NCBI RefSeq assembly: GCF_028994775.1
Contig: NZ_JAJQMN010000009.1
Location: 124,001 to 188,000 of the forward strand
DNA from: Promicromonospora iranensis
GTDB lineage: Bacteria; Actinomycetota; Actinomycetes; Actinomycetales; Cellulomonadaceae
Direction of reading: 5' to 3'
DNA: 64,000 nt
This document shows positions 34,634-42,994 of the stretch, piece after piece. Each line of letters opens with the position of its first letter. The first letter of the stretch is position 1. A program made the position numbers and the translations under genes. The notes below the pieces were generated by a model. It ran no database searches, was not told where the DNA came from, and saw only the letters and a list, made by a program, of their open reading frames with translations.

Positions 34634-35935
34634 TCACCCGTCTAGCGGTTGCCGAGCCAGGGAAGCCGTGCGAGCACCGCGCATGCCGAACAGGACCGAG
34701 GCCGCCAGGTACCCGAAGGAGAGGGCGACGAAGAGCCCGGGCGACCATCCGGCGTCGGGCACGAGGAAGGCGGCGAGGGCGGCCGCACCCACAAAAGCCG
34801 CGTTGTAGAGGACGTCGTAGAAGGCGAACGCTCGGCCGCGATAGGCATCCTCGGAGTCGCGCTGCACGATCGTGTCGACGGCGATCTTCGCGCCCTGTGC
34901 GGCGAGCCCGAGCAGCCCCGCGGCGGTGACGACGCTGACGAAGCTCGGCTCCGGCACGAGGATCAGCTGCGACAAACCGGCGACCAGCAGCATCACTGCG
35001 ATCCAGGACTGTGGAGCCATCCGCCGTGCCAGGACGGCGGTCAGCACGATCGCGAGCGCGCCGCCCACGCCCGTCGCACCGATCACCGTGGCGAAGGTGG
35101 CGAGCCCGGCTGTCCGGTCGCCCGGCTCGGCCAGCAGGTTGCGCGACATCAGGATCGCGGCGATGAACACCACTCCGTACAGGAACCGGTGCAGCGCCAT
35201 CACCAGCAGCGCCTGACCGGGAGTGCGGCGGGCGGCCAGGTAGCGGGCGCCGTCGACCAGGCCGCGCGCCACGACCACCACCTCGTTCCGGATCGAGCCG
35301 ACGGCCGCTTCCTGCGGACCCAGCAGGGTGCGGGACATCCGTAGCCCGAGCAGGGAGGCACAGCCCATGACGACGCAGGCGCAGGTCAACGCCGTCGCGT
35401 CCTGGATGCGGCCGGCCGGCATCGCGAAGCCGAGCACAAAGCTCAGCCCACCACCGAGGAACGCGGCGCCCGCACCGAGCGTCGGCGTGAGCGCGTTCGC
35501 CGTGAGCAGCAGCTCGCCCTGGACCACGCGTGGCAGGCCGGCCGAGAGGCCCGCCAGCAGGAATCGGTTGACGCTCAGGGCCGCGAGCCCCAGGACGTAG
35601 ATCGCGGGCGTGACGCCCTGCGTGAGCATCAGCACCGCCATCGTGCCGGTGATCAGCACGCGCACCGCGTTGCCGTACACCAGCACCTGCCGCCGCTGCC
35701 ACCGGTCCAGGAACACCCCGGCGAACGGTCCGACGATGGTGAACGGCGCCAGCATGATCGCGAACGCGCCCGCGATCGCCGCGGCCGACCCCTGCGACTC
35801 CGGGCTGAAGAACAGCAGGTTGGCGAGACCCACCTGGAACATTCCGTCGCCCGCCTGGGAGACGAGACGAACCGCGAACAGCTTGCGGAACCCGGGCAGG
35901 CGCAGCAGCGCACGTAGTTCGGCAAGGACGGTCAC
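34634..35935 (-). CDS. MFS-type transporter
   Basis: 433 residues from GTG 35935, the first start giving the standard MFS N-terminus (LLRLPGFRKLFAVRLVSQAGDG); a longer open frame to 37936 is only absence of stops and runs over the toxin gene in antisense. Twelve-helix layout with the loop signature GVFLDRWQRRQVLVYGN between helices 2 and 3. Proteins of this look are drug/proton or unknown-substrate exporters. It is divergent from the toxin gene and not in an operon. Confidence 0.85.
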   Translation of the reverse strand: MTVLAELRALLRLPGFRKLFAVRLVSQAGDGMFQVGLANLLFFSPESQGSAAAIAGAFAIMLAPFTIVGPFAGVFLDRWQRRQVLVYGNAVRVLITGTMAVLMLTQGVTPAIYVLGLAALSVNRFLLAGLSAGLPRVVQGELLLTANALTPTLGAGAAFLGGGLSFVLGFAMPAGRIQDATALTCACVVMGCASLLGLRMSRTLLGPQEAAVGSIRNEVVVVARGLVDGARYLAARRTPGQALLVMALHRFLYGVVFIAAILMSRNLLAEPGDRTAGLATFATVIGATGVGGALAIVLTAVLARRMAPQSWIAVMLLVAGLSQLILVPEPSFVSVVTAAGLLGLAAQGAKIAVDTIVQRDSEDAYRGRAFAFYDVLYNAAFVGAAALAAFLVPDAGWSPGLFVALSFGYLAASVLFGMRGARTASLARQPLDG

Positions 35936-36148
35936 TCGCTCACAGTAGTTGCCCGTCCGCTGCTGTGGTGGGCGACCGCGGCGTGGGCCGGGGGAGCACG
36001 AGCGGCCGGTCGGCGGCGTACGCCGGAGCACCCGGGCATGGGGAGTGCTATCCATGGTGCGGGCGGCGGCTGATGCATATTCTCCCAGGTCGGAGGTGGT
36101 TCCCGTGATGGATCCGTGTGTCGGTGGCGTCTGGGCAGGAGTAGTGGG

Positions 36149-37822
36149 ATGAGGCCGTCTGACTGGTCGCCGGTGGGGTTGGACTCGGATCCGACTCCTG
36201 GGGATCCGGTGCTGGTGCTCTCCGGTGGGCAGGAGTATCTGGAGGTCGCGTCCTCGATCGATAACGCCGCGTCCGCGATGAGTCGTCTGGATGTCGCAGG
36301 CACGGTGTCGCAGGCGGTGGATGCGTTGATGGAGCGCAAGGAAGACACCATCGGCGAGATCCGCAAGGCCCACGGCCGATACCTCGCCGCCGGGGAGGCA
36401 CTGGTCGGGTACGCGTCCTCCCTGGAACGTGTGCAGTCGGAGACGCTGACCGCGTTGGACCAGGCCCGGGATGCGCAGGACCAGGTGCAGGCCGCGTCGG
36501 GGTCGAAGGACCGGTGGCAGGACCTGGCCGACAGCGCGAAGGATGAGACGGAGAAGGCGGAGTACGAGCAGAAGGCCCGTCAGGCCGATGGGGAGGCCGA
36601 GCAGGCCGCGGGGGTCATCAGCTCGGCGAAGTCGACCATCGACTCCGCGGTCTCGGACCGGAACCGGGCGGCCGAGCATGCGATCGACCGCATCGAGGAG
36701 ATCACTTCTTCGGATGATCTGAATGATGGGTGGTGGGACAACTGGGGGTCCAAGCTCGTCGCCGCGATCGCGGACATCGCCGACATGATCTCCACCATCG
36801 CCGGGATCCTCGCGATCATCGTCGCGTTCATCCCGGTTGTCGGCACCGCCCTGGCCGGAGTCCTGATAGTGATCGCCGCGGTCGCGGCCATAGTCTCCGC
36901 GGTCGCGAACATCACCCTCGCCGCGACGGGTGAACGCTCCTGGGCGGAGGCGGGGCTCGCGATCGCGGGTGCCGCGCTCTCCCTGATTGGTCTGGGTGCT
37001 GCGGCCAAGGCTGCGACCGGGATCGCGAAGGGGATCAGCAAGACCGCGGTCAAGCAGGGCCTGAAGTCCGGCAAGTCGTGCAAGTTCGGGTTCGGCAAGT
37101 GCTTCGTCGCCGGGACCCTGATCCGCACGCCGGACGGTGATCGGCCGATCGAGGAGATCGCCGTTGGCGACAAGGTCTGGGCCCACAACCTCGAGACCGG
37201 GACCGACGAGCTGCAGCTCGTCGTCGATACCTTCGTCCGGACGACTACCGAGCTCTTCCACCTCACGGTCAATGGCGAGCGGGTCTCGACCACCGCGGAG
37301 CACCCGTTCATGGTGCACGGCAGGGGTTGGCTCGACGCGGCATTCCTCAAGCCGGGCGACCTTCTGGTGACGCCGGAGGGCACCACCGTCGCGATCGAGA
37401 GCATCGAGACCGAGACCCGCGACGACGCCGACGCGGAGACCGTCTACAACTTCCACGTCGCCACCCAGCACAACTACTACGTCCACGCGGGCGACGTGGC
37501 CTTCCTCGTCCACAACGCGGACCACACGCACGGCGGCCTGACCGACTCGGACCGCATCGAAGACGCTGTGGACATCGCCAGGGGGCATGCCGACGCCAAG
37601 CACGCGTCGGAGTTCCCGGGGATGTCCGCGGACGATCTCGGCCGACACGTCACTGATGTCATGACGAATCCAGCACGCACCAAGGACCTGAGTAGGCTGC
37701 GAAGGGCCTTCCAAGGCAACGACGGTTCGACGGTCGTGGTCCACGACCCGCTGCATGCGGACGGCGGTACGGTCTTCAACCGCAGCAACGACATCGACGA
37801 ATACTGGGGGGCGCTGGAATGA
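36149..37822 (+). CDS. T7SS-type polymorphic toxin with Hint autoprocessing domain
   Basis: 557 residues from ATG 36149 (AGGAG, 7-nt spacing). N-terminus: WSPVGLDSDPTPGDPVLVLS, the SDPTPGD signature of putative T7SS-secreted proteins, followed by long helices (about 30-190). A hydrophobic segment spans about 215-300. The Hint domain (about 312-455) begins CFVAGTLIRTPDGDRPIEEI, has AEHPFMVHGRGW and ends VAFLVHN, as in intein-like pretoxin modules that cut off the toxin. The toxin domain is the last 100 residues: HADAKHASEFPGMSADDLGR, then RRAFQGNDGSTVVVHDP and GGTVFNRSN, a His/Lys/Arg/Thr pattern that suggests an RNase of the BECR fold (inference). The next gene overlaps by ATGA and is the expected immunity gene. 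Confidence 0.82.
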   Translation: MRPSDWSPVGLDSDPTPGDPVLVLSGGQEYLEVASSIDNAASAMSRLDVAGTVSQAVDALMERKEDTIGEIRKAHGRYLAAGEALVGYASSLERVQSETLTALDQARDAQDQVQAASGSKDRWQDLADSAKDETEKAEYEQKARQADGEAEQAAGVISSAKSTIDSAVSDRNRAAEHAIDRIEEITSSDDLNDGWWDNWGSKLVAAIADIADMISTIAGILAIIVAFIPVVGTALAGVLIVIAAVAAIVSAVANITLAATGERSWAEAGLAIAGAALSLIGLGAAAKAATGIAKGISKTAVKQGLKSGKSCKFGFGKCFVAGTLIRTPDGDRPIEEIAVGDKVWAHNLETGTDELQLVVDTFVRTTTELFHLTVNGERVSTTAEHPFMVHGRGWLDAAFLKPGDLLVTPEGTTVAIESIETETRDDADAETVYNFHVATQHNYYVHAGDVAFLVHNADHTHGGLTDSDRIEDAVDIARGHADAKHASEFPGMSADDLGRHVTDVMTNPARTKDLSRLRRAFQGNDGSTVVVHDPLHADGGTVFNRSNDIDEYWGALE

Positions 37823-38214
37823 CGGAAGCGAGACTGTTCGCACCGCGCGATCTGCTTGAGCCGAACGAGATCGACATGCTCGTCCGGGCGTTGCTGGAGT
37901 GGGGCGGGCCGGCCCATGCCAGCGACGAGCTCGCACGTGGCATGGGATTCGCCGGGGCTGAGGATCTTCTGGAGAGAGGGCGTTCGTTCAGACAAGATCT
38001 GAGAGGCAACGAACCGATCAGGGATGTGGACTGGGCGCGCATCCTCCTGGCCACCGAGATCGTGTTCGTCAGCGACCTCATGGGTTCAGGGACGGACTGG
38101 AGCACGACGACCGGTCTGACCGACGACGAGACCGTCAAGCTGCTTCGGGGTGTGCAGCGCAAGCTCGGAAACGTCCTGCGTCCGTTCTACGGTCGGACAC
38201 CGACGAACCTCTGA
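37819..38214 (+). CDS. Candidate immunity protein
   Basis: 131 residues, acidic and mostly helical (LLEPNEIDMLVRALLEWGGP, WARILLATEIVFVSDLMGSG). Family not recognised. Its ATG overlaps the toxin stop (ATGA), so it is translationally coupled, the hallmark placement of immunity genes directly after polymorphic toxins. No signal peptide or TM, consistent with neutralising a cytoplasm-acting toxin. Confidence 0.7.
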   Translation: MTEARLFAPRDLLEPNEIDMLVRALLEWGGPAHASDELARGMGFAGAEDLLERGRSFRQDLRGNEPIRDVDWARILLATEIVFVSDLMGSGTDWSTTTGLTDDETVKLLRGVQRKLGNVLRPFYGRTPTNL

Positions 38215-38319
38215 GCGTGCAAAAGGGCGGGCCGCATCAGGTGACGCCCGTCGACGTTCACCTGGCGGCCACCTTGTTGCCACCTCGGGTCAGCCAGGTC
38301 GCCATCAGACGAGGCCACG

Positions 38320-40821
38320 GTGCGAAGCGTGTCCCCCAACCGCCGCCACGCGGCATTCATCGCTTCCGGCGCTGCCCTCGCACTGGGGCTGAGCGCGTTT
38401 CCGGCCTTCGCGGTCGGTCAGCAAGCATCGACAGGTTCGACAGACGCCTTCGGGGTCTCGACAAGCTCGACCCACGGTTTCGGTTCGAGCGCCGGTGTCG
38501 TCTCGGCCAGCGGTGTCGGCACGGCCCCGGGAGCCGGGTCGACCCGTCCCGGCGAGACCTTCCACCGGCTCGCCACCTACCCCGTCTTCCAGAATGCTCC
38601 CGCGGACGCCGACCCCGCCGACGAGACGGTCGCCGAGATCTCCGCCGTCAGCGAGGACGGCAACACCCTGATCCACACCGACGCCGCCGCGCGCCGCATC
38701 GGGTTCGTCGACATCAGTAACCCCGGTGCGCCCCGGGGCCTCGGCTCGCTCTCGCTCGCCGAGCTCGGTTCGGAGCACGACGAGCCGACGTCGGTCGCGG
38801 TCGTCGGCGACTACGTGCTCGTCGTGGTCGACAGCTCGACGTCGTTCACCTCACCGTCCGGCCGCCTCGACGTCGTCGACCTCGCGACGCGCACCCTTGT
38901 GCGTTCGATGGACCTCGGCGGCCAGCCCGACTCGATTGCCGTCACACGCGACGGCGCGCACGCCGTGATCGCCATGGAGAACCAGCGCGACGAGGACGTG
39001 CTGCCCGACACCGGCGAGGGTGAGGAGGGCGACCTCCCGCAGGCGCCTGCCGGGTTCCTGCAGTTCGTCGACCTTCCGGGTGCCGACCCGGCGGCCTGGC
39101 GGACCCGCCCCGTCGAGCTCGACGTCGCGGCGCTCTCCGCGGCAGGCCTTGACACCCCGCAGGACGCCGAGCCGGAGTACGTGTCGATCAACCCGTCCGA
39201 CACCAAGGTCGCGGTGACGCTCCAGGAGAACAACGGCGTCGCCGTGCTCGACGTCGTGTCCGGCGAGCTCGAGAACGTGTTCTCGGCGGGCGACGTCGCG
39301 CTGGAGGGTGTGGACGTCGCCGACGACGGCGCCATCGACCAGACCGGTTCCCTCGAGGCGGCTCCGCGTGAGCCCGACGCGATCGGCTGGGTGGACGACG
39401 CACACGTGGCCACCGCGAACGAGGGTGACTGGAAGGGTGGCACGCGCGGCTGGACGGTCTTCGAAGCCGCGACGGGCGACGTCGTGTGGGACGCCGGCAC
39501 CGAGCTCGAGGACCTCGCCGTGCGCGTGGGCCTGCACAACGACGACCGCGCCGGCAAGAAGGGCGTGGAGATGGAGGGCCTGTCGGTCGCGACGCTCGAC
39601 GGCGTCCGCTACGCGTTCGTGGGCTCCGAACGGTCCAACTTCGTGGCGGTCTACGACGGGTCCGACCCGGCTTCCCCGCGGTTCGTGCAGGTCCTGGCCA
39701 CCACGAACGGCCCCGAGGGGATCCTGCCGGTACCGTCGCGGAACCTGCTCGTCGTGTCGTCCGAGGAGGACTCGGCGAAGGACGGTGTGCGCTCTTCGGT
39801 GTCGGTGTTCGGCAAGGGAAAGCGGTACGCCACCGCCGCGGGATCACCCGCGTTCCCGTCGATCGTGTCGGCCGACGTCCGGACGGCGACGGGCGCGTCG
39901 AAGCCGATCGGGTGGACGGCGCTCGGCGCGCTGTCGGCCGACCCGACGAAGCGCGACCGGCTGTGGACCGTGACAGACGCCGCGATGTCGCCGACGTCGA
40001 TCCTCTCCGTCTCGACGGCGGGCCAGCGTGGCAAGAAGGCCCGTCCGGCGATGATCGATCGCGAGATCGTCGTCACCGAGGACGGCGAGCCCGTCGGCCT
40101 GGACGCCGAGGGCATCTGGGCCCGGCCGTCGGTCAAGGGCAGGGCCGGCGGCTTCTGGCTGGGCGTCGAGGGCGCGACCGGTCCCGAGAACGCGCTGGTG
40201 CGCGTGTCGGCGTCGGGCCGCGTGGAGGAGCGCGTCAGCCTGCCCGGTGACATCGCCGCCGGTCTCGGCAAGTGGGGCATCGAGGGTGTGACCGGAACCG
40301 TGGACCGCACGGGCGAGCACCTGTTCGTCGCGCTCCAGCGCGGGCTGACCAGCGACGACGGGGTGGGTGGCTACGCCCGCATCGGACGCTACGACGTCGC
40401 GACCGGCGAGTGGACCTGGTTCGGCTACCCGCTGTCCGCGCCGACGGCCGCCGGCGACTGGGTGGGCCTGTCCGAGGTCACGGTGGTGGATCGTGACACG
40501 CTCGCGGTCGTCGAGCGGGACAAGCTCAACGGCCCGGCGGCCGCGCTCAAGGCCGTGTACACGGTGGACCTGCCTTCGGGGGCCGAGACCAAGGTTTCGA
40601 CAAGCTCAACCAGCGGCGTGACGATGCTCGACAAGGAGCTCGCGATTGACGTCCTGCCCGCGCTGCGTGCCGCCAACGGGTGGACGCAGGAGAAGCTCGA
40701 GGGGCTGACGATCGGTGGCGACGGCCGCGTGTACGCGGTGACGGACAACGACGGCGTGCAGGACGCGACCGGAGAGACCGTCTTCCTCGACCTGGGCGCG
40801 GCGCGCAAGCTGTTCCGCTGA
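38320..40821 (+). CDS. Secreted phytase-like esterase
   Basis: 833 residues from GTG 38320 (GTG 38329 possible), with a signal peptide (RRHAAFIASGAALALGLSAF then PAFA). The mature protein is a beta-propeller: repeated segments such as GRLDVVDLATRTLVRSMDLG and NNGVAVLDVVSGELENVFSA in the first half, and an esterase-like phytase domain in the second half (EGIWARPSVKGRAGGFWLGV, GLSEVTVVDRDTLAVVERDK, LEGLTIGGDGRVYAVTDNDG). The family hydrolyses phosphate or related esters outside the cell; substrate unknown. Two REP-like units are read through in frame (38454-38472 and 40593-40611), giving the odd Ser/Thr stretches VSTSST. Confidence 0.8.
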   Translation: MRSVSPNRRHAAFIASGAALALGLSAFPAFAVGQQASTGSTDAFGVSTSSTHGFGSSAGVVSASGVGTAPGAGSTRPGETFHRLATYPVFQNAPADADPADETVAEISAVSEDGNTLIHTDAAARRIGFVDISNPGAPRGLGSLSLAELGSEHDEPTSVAVVGDYVLVVVDSSTSFTSPSGRLDVVDLATRTLVRSMDLGGQPDSIAVTRDGAHAVIAMENQRDEDVLPDTGEGEEGDLPQAPAGFLQFVDLPGADPAAWRTRPVELDVAALSAAGLDTPQDAEPEYVSINPSDTKVAVTLQENNGVAVLDVVSGELENVFSAGDVALEGVDVADDGAIDQTGSLEAAPREPDAIGWVDDAHVATANEGDWKGGTRGWTVFEAATGDVVWDAGTELEDLAVRVGLHNDDRAGKKGVEMEGLSVATLDGVRYAFVGSERSNFVAVYDGSDPASPRFVQVLATTNGPEGILPVPSRNLLVVSSEEDSAKDGVRSSVSVFGKGKRYATAAGSPAFPSIVSADVRTATGASKPIGWTALGALSADPTKRDRLWTVTDAAMSPTSILSVSTAGQRGKKARPAMIDREIVVTEDGEPVGLDAEGIWARPSVKGRAGGFWLGVEGATGPENALVRVSASGRVEERVSLPGDIAAGLGKWGIEGVTGTVDRTGEHLFVALQRGLTSDDGVGGYARIGRYDVATGEWTWFGYPLSAPTAAGDWVGLSEVTVVDRDTLAVVERDKLNGPAAALKAVYTVDLPSGAETKVSTSSTSGVTMLDKELAIDVLPALRAANGWTQEKLEGLTIGGDGRVYAVTDNDGVQDATGETVFLDLGAARKLFR
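38454..38472. repeat. REP-like unit inside the phytase-like gene
   Basis: GGTCTCGACAAGCTCGACC, the consensus form, read in frame as part of GVSTSSTHG in the low-complexity region after the signal peptide. A partial unit (CAGGTTCGACAG) precedes it. Confidence 0.6.
40593..40611. repeat. REP-like unit inside the phytase-like gene
   Basis: GGTTTCGACAAGCTCAACC, read in frame as VSTSSTS between two conserved strands of the enzyme. Confidence 0.6.
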
Positions 40822-40848
40822 GGCTCGGCGCCTGGCGGTGACCACAGA

Positions 40849-40907
40849 TCTGCGGGGTGTGTCGCTCTGAGTGGACGAGGTCTACTCAGAGCAACACACC
40901 CCGCAGA
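40849..40907. terminator. Long bidirectional hairpin between convergent genes
   Basis: Arms of 24 nt (40849-40872 and 40884-40907) pair with a single mismatch around an 11-nt loop. It lies between the phytase-like stop (40821) and the amylase stop (40937), so it can terminate both transcripts. Confidence 0.75.
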
Positions 40908-40936
40908 CGTGCAGTCGCCCTCGGGGAGCGCCGCGC

Positions 40937-42376
40937 TCAGCCCCGCGCGCCCACGTGGATCGCCAGGGCTCCGTACGCCGGGACCGACGCCGTGAACCAG
41001 CCGTCACCGTTGACGGTTCGTGTCACCGAGCAGTTGGCCGAGGCGACGACGTCGCAGTACGTGCCCGCCGGGAGCGACGTCTGGAACGAGCGCTGCACCG
41101 TTGATCCTGTGTTGTTCAGGACCACGTATCCCCGGCTGCCGCGGCCGTAGGCGACGAGGTTGCCGCCGTCGTCCCACCAGTTCGTGACCTGTGTGCCGGA
41201 CACCGCGTTGTGGAACCCGACCATGCCGCGGACCTCCGTCCAGCGCTGGGTGCACGTCCACCGTCCGGCACCGCAGGTCGCATCGGGCACCGAGGTCTCG
41301 GTGGCGCCGGGCGCTCCGGCGTCGGTGTTCGAGAACTCGTAGCCCGAGTACACCGTGGGCGACCCGTACGGCCAGGACAGCAGGAACGTGTTGGCCAGGA
41401 CGTACTTGGCGCCCCACTTGTAGCTCATCGACTCGCCGTTGCGCTCGGTGTCGTGGTTGTCCACGAACACGCCCGCCCGGTCGGACCGCAGCTTGCCGTC
41501 ACCGATGAAGCGCAGGTTTCTGATCTGCCCGTCGAAGTCGTGCCTGAGCTGCCGGGCGTAGTCGAACTCGTGCGAGTCACCGCTGCCCAGGTACTCGGAC
41601 GGCTGGATCGGCTCACCGGCAGCACCGATCACCTCGTGCACCCAGAACACGTTCGAGCGGTTCATCCGGCTCTTGATCGCCTCGAGGTCCGACGCCGGGA
41701 TGTGCTTCGCCGCGTCGATCCGGAACCCGTCGACGCCGAGGGAGACCAGGTCGTCGAAGTACGCGGCGAGCCTGCCGCGCACGTAGTCAGAGCCGGTACG
41801 CAGGTCCTGCAGCGCGACCAGGCGGCAGTTCTGCACGTCGTAGCGGTTCGTGTAGTCGGCGATGTTCCTGCGGCAGTCGTTGAAGTCCTGCGCACCGTAC
41901 GTGCCGGCGAAGTTGTCGTCGGAGTAGGTGGTGCCGGCCACTCCGGTGCCCGACTGTCCGGCGCCCGCCATGTGGTTCACCACGGCGTCCGCGATCACGC
42001 CCACCCCCGCGGCGTCGCAGGCGGCGACCATGTTCCGGAACTCGGCGCGGGTGCCCAGCTTCGACTCGATCCGGTAGCTGACGGGCTGGTAGGAGGTCCA
42101 CCACTGGGTGCCGCGGATGTGCTCCGCCGGCGGGGAGACCTGCACGTAGCCGAACCCTGCCGGGCCGATGACGTTCGTGCACTCCGTGGCCACGGAGTCC
42201 CAGGTCCACTGGAACAGGTTCAGGATGACGTCCCCGTCGCCGTGCACCGGGGTGGCGGCCCGGGCGGGTTCCGCGGTGGGCGTGGCCGCTGTCGCGGCGA
42301 GGCCAAGGGTGAGCGCGGTGGCGAAGGTCGCCAGGGCGGCGAGCAGACGGCGGGGCACGGTCGGGCGGCGCGTCAT
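40937..42376 (-). CDS. Secreted alpha-amylase (GH13)
   Basis: 479 residues from ATG 42376 (AAGGAG, 5-nt spacing). Signal peptide with LLAALATFATALTLGLAATA. GH13 catalytic triad visible: D221 in DGFRIDAAKH (nucleophile), E248 in VFWVHEVIG (acid/base) and D309 in VDNHDTERN. Further family marks are DAVVNHMAG and the N-terminal ILNLFQWTWDSVATEC. The C-terminal beta-domain is present and there is no extra starch-binding domain. It hydrolyses alpha-1,4-glucans outside the cell. Upstream TTGCAG repeats point to MalR/LacI-type maltose or starch control. Confidence 0.95.
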   Translation of the reverse strand: MTRRPTVPRRLLAALATFATALTLGLAATAATPTAEPARAATPVHGDGDVILNLFQWTWDSVATECTNVIGPAGFGYVQVSPPAEHIRGTQWWTSYQPVSYRIESKLGTRAEFRNMVAACDAAGVGVIADAVVNHMAGAGQSGTGVAGTTYSDDNFAGTYGAQDFNDCRRNIADYTNRYDVQNCRLVALQDLRTGSDYVRGRLAAYFDDLVSLGVDGFRIDAAKHIPASDLEAIKSRMNRSNVFWVHEVIGAAGEPIQPSEYLGSGDSHEFDYARQLRHDFDGQIRNLRFIGDGKLRSDRAGVFVDNHDTERNGESMSYKWGAKYVLANTFLLSWPYGSPTVYSGYEFSNTDAGAPGATETSVPDATCGAGRWTCTQRWTEVRGMVGFHNAVSGTQVTNWWDDGGNLVAYGRGSRGYVVLNNTGSTVQRSFQTSLPAGTYCDVVASANCSVTRTVNGDGWFTASVPAYGALAIHVGARG

Positions 42377-42419
42377 AGCGGCTCCTTGCGGCGTGGTCCC
42401 GGCTGTGGCGCGTGCGGCG

Positions 42420-42458
42420 TTGCAGCGCCTTTTCCGGATCTTGCAGCAAGGGTTGCAG
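42420..42458. promoter_or_regulatory. TTGCAG repeats (MalR-type operator) upstream of the amylase
   Basis: Three TTGCAG direct repeats at 42420-42425, 42441-42446 and 42453-42458; the middle one forms the inverted repeat CTTGCAGCAAG (42440-42450). CTTGCAG-type repeats are the known operators of MalR/Reg1-type LacI repressors at Streptomyces amylase genes. They lie 44-82 bp upstream of the amylase start. Confidence 0.72.
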
Positions 42459-42468
42459 GGATCCACGG

Positions 42469-42515
42469 CGACACGCCAGGGTTTCGGGTGAAAAGTTCGG
42501 AGCCCTGGCGTGTCG
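42469..42515. repeat. 13-bp perfect inverted repeat
   Basis: CGACACGCCAGGG (42469-42481) pairs perfectly with CCCTGGCGTGTCG (42503-42515), 21-nt loop. It lies next to the amylase operators in the divergent region. It may be a second operator or a hairpin. Confidence 0.6.
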
Positions 42516-42706
42516 GAGGTGCGGGTTCAGCCGGCGTCGAGCCTGTGGATCAAGAACCCCAAGTACGACGGGTAGTTCTCCCCGTTGTCAGCGCACGCCT
42601 GCCCTGTGATCCTTGCCGCCGGGAGAACTGAGCCATTCATGGGCCATGACTGCTGCCTCGGGGAGCAGGGCATGGCCTTGTCATGCCGAGCGGGGTGGAG
42701 AGCAGC
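42516..42706. other. Rest of the divergent region
   Basis: No supported gene. A 38-codon minus-strand frame ending at 42527 has no convincing ribosome binding site. The last bases hold the GGAGAG site of the WXG100-like gene. Confidence 0.4.
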
Positions 42707-42994
42707 ATGGGCGATCTTGTGATGGACGACGCGTTCCTCGCGACGGTCGAGGGCGACCTGGGCCAGATGAAGGACCGCTTGTACGAACCGCTGGACGCGA
42801 TCAAGCGAGCCGATCCGTCGGCGGTCGGTGAGCCGGACCTCATCGAGAAGGTCGAGCACTTCAAGAACAGGTGGGACCACAGCATCGACCAGATGTGCGA
42901 GGCCACCGGGAAAGCGCAGGAACAGCTCCAGAAGATCCGTGAGGCTTTCGCCAAGGTGGACGCGGACCTCGCCGCAGCGCTGGGAGGCAAGTGA
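42707..42994 (+). CDS. WXG100-like small protein
   Basis: 95 residues from ATG 42707 (GGAGAG at 42697-42702; an ATG at 42683 lacks one). Helical hairpin with a Trp at the turn (FKNRWDHSIDQM) and a C-terminal helix (AQEQLQKIREAFAKVDADLA). Size, helix-turn-helix form and the following T7SS-signal protein fit the WXG100/ESX superfamily; the strict WxG is degenerate (WDH). Such proteins dimerise and are secreted by, or chaperone partners to, type VII secretion. It overlaps the next gene (TGATG). Confidence 0.7.
   Translation: MGDLVMDDAFLATVEGDLGQMKDRLYEPLDAIKRADPSAVGEPDLIEKVEHFKNRWDHSIDQMCEATGKAQEQLQKIREAFAKVDADLAAALGGK

Noticed and set aside
34634-37936. A 1100-codon open minus-strand frame
   Set aside because: Only the part from GTG 35935 to 34634 has MFS coding character; the rest is absence of stops opposite the toxin gene, expected in GC-rich DNA.
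42527-42641. 38-codon minus-strand frame next to the amylase regulatory region
   Set aside because: No convincing ribosome binding site or known motif; could be a gene fragment but cannot be supported.
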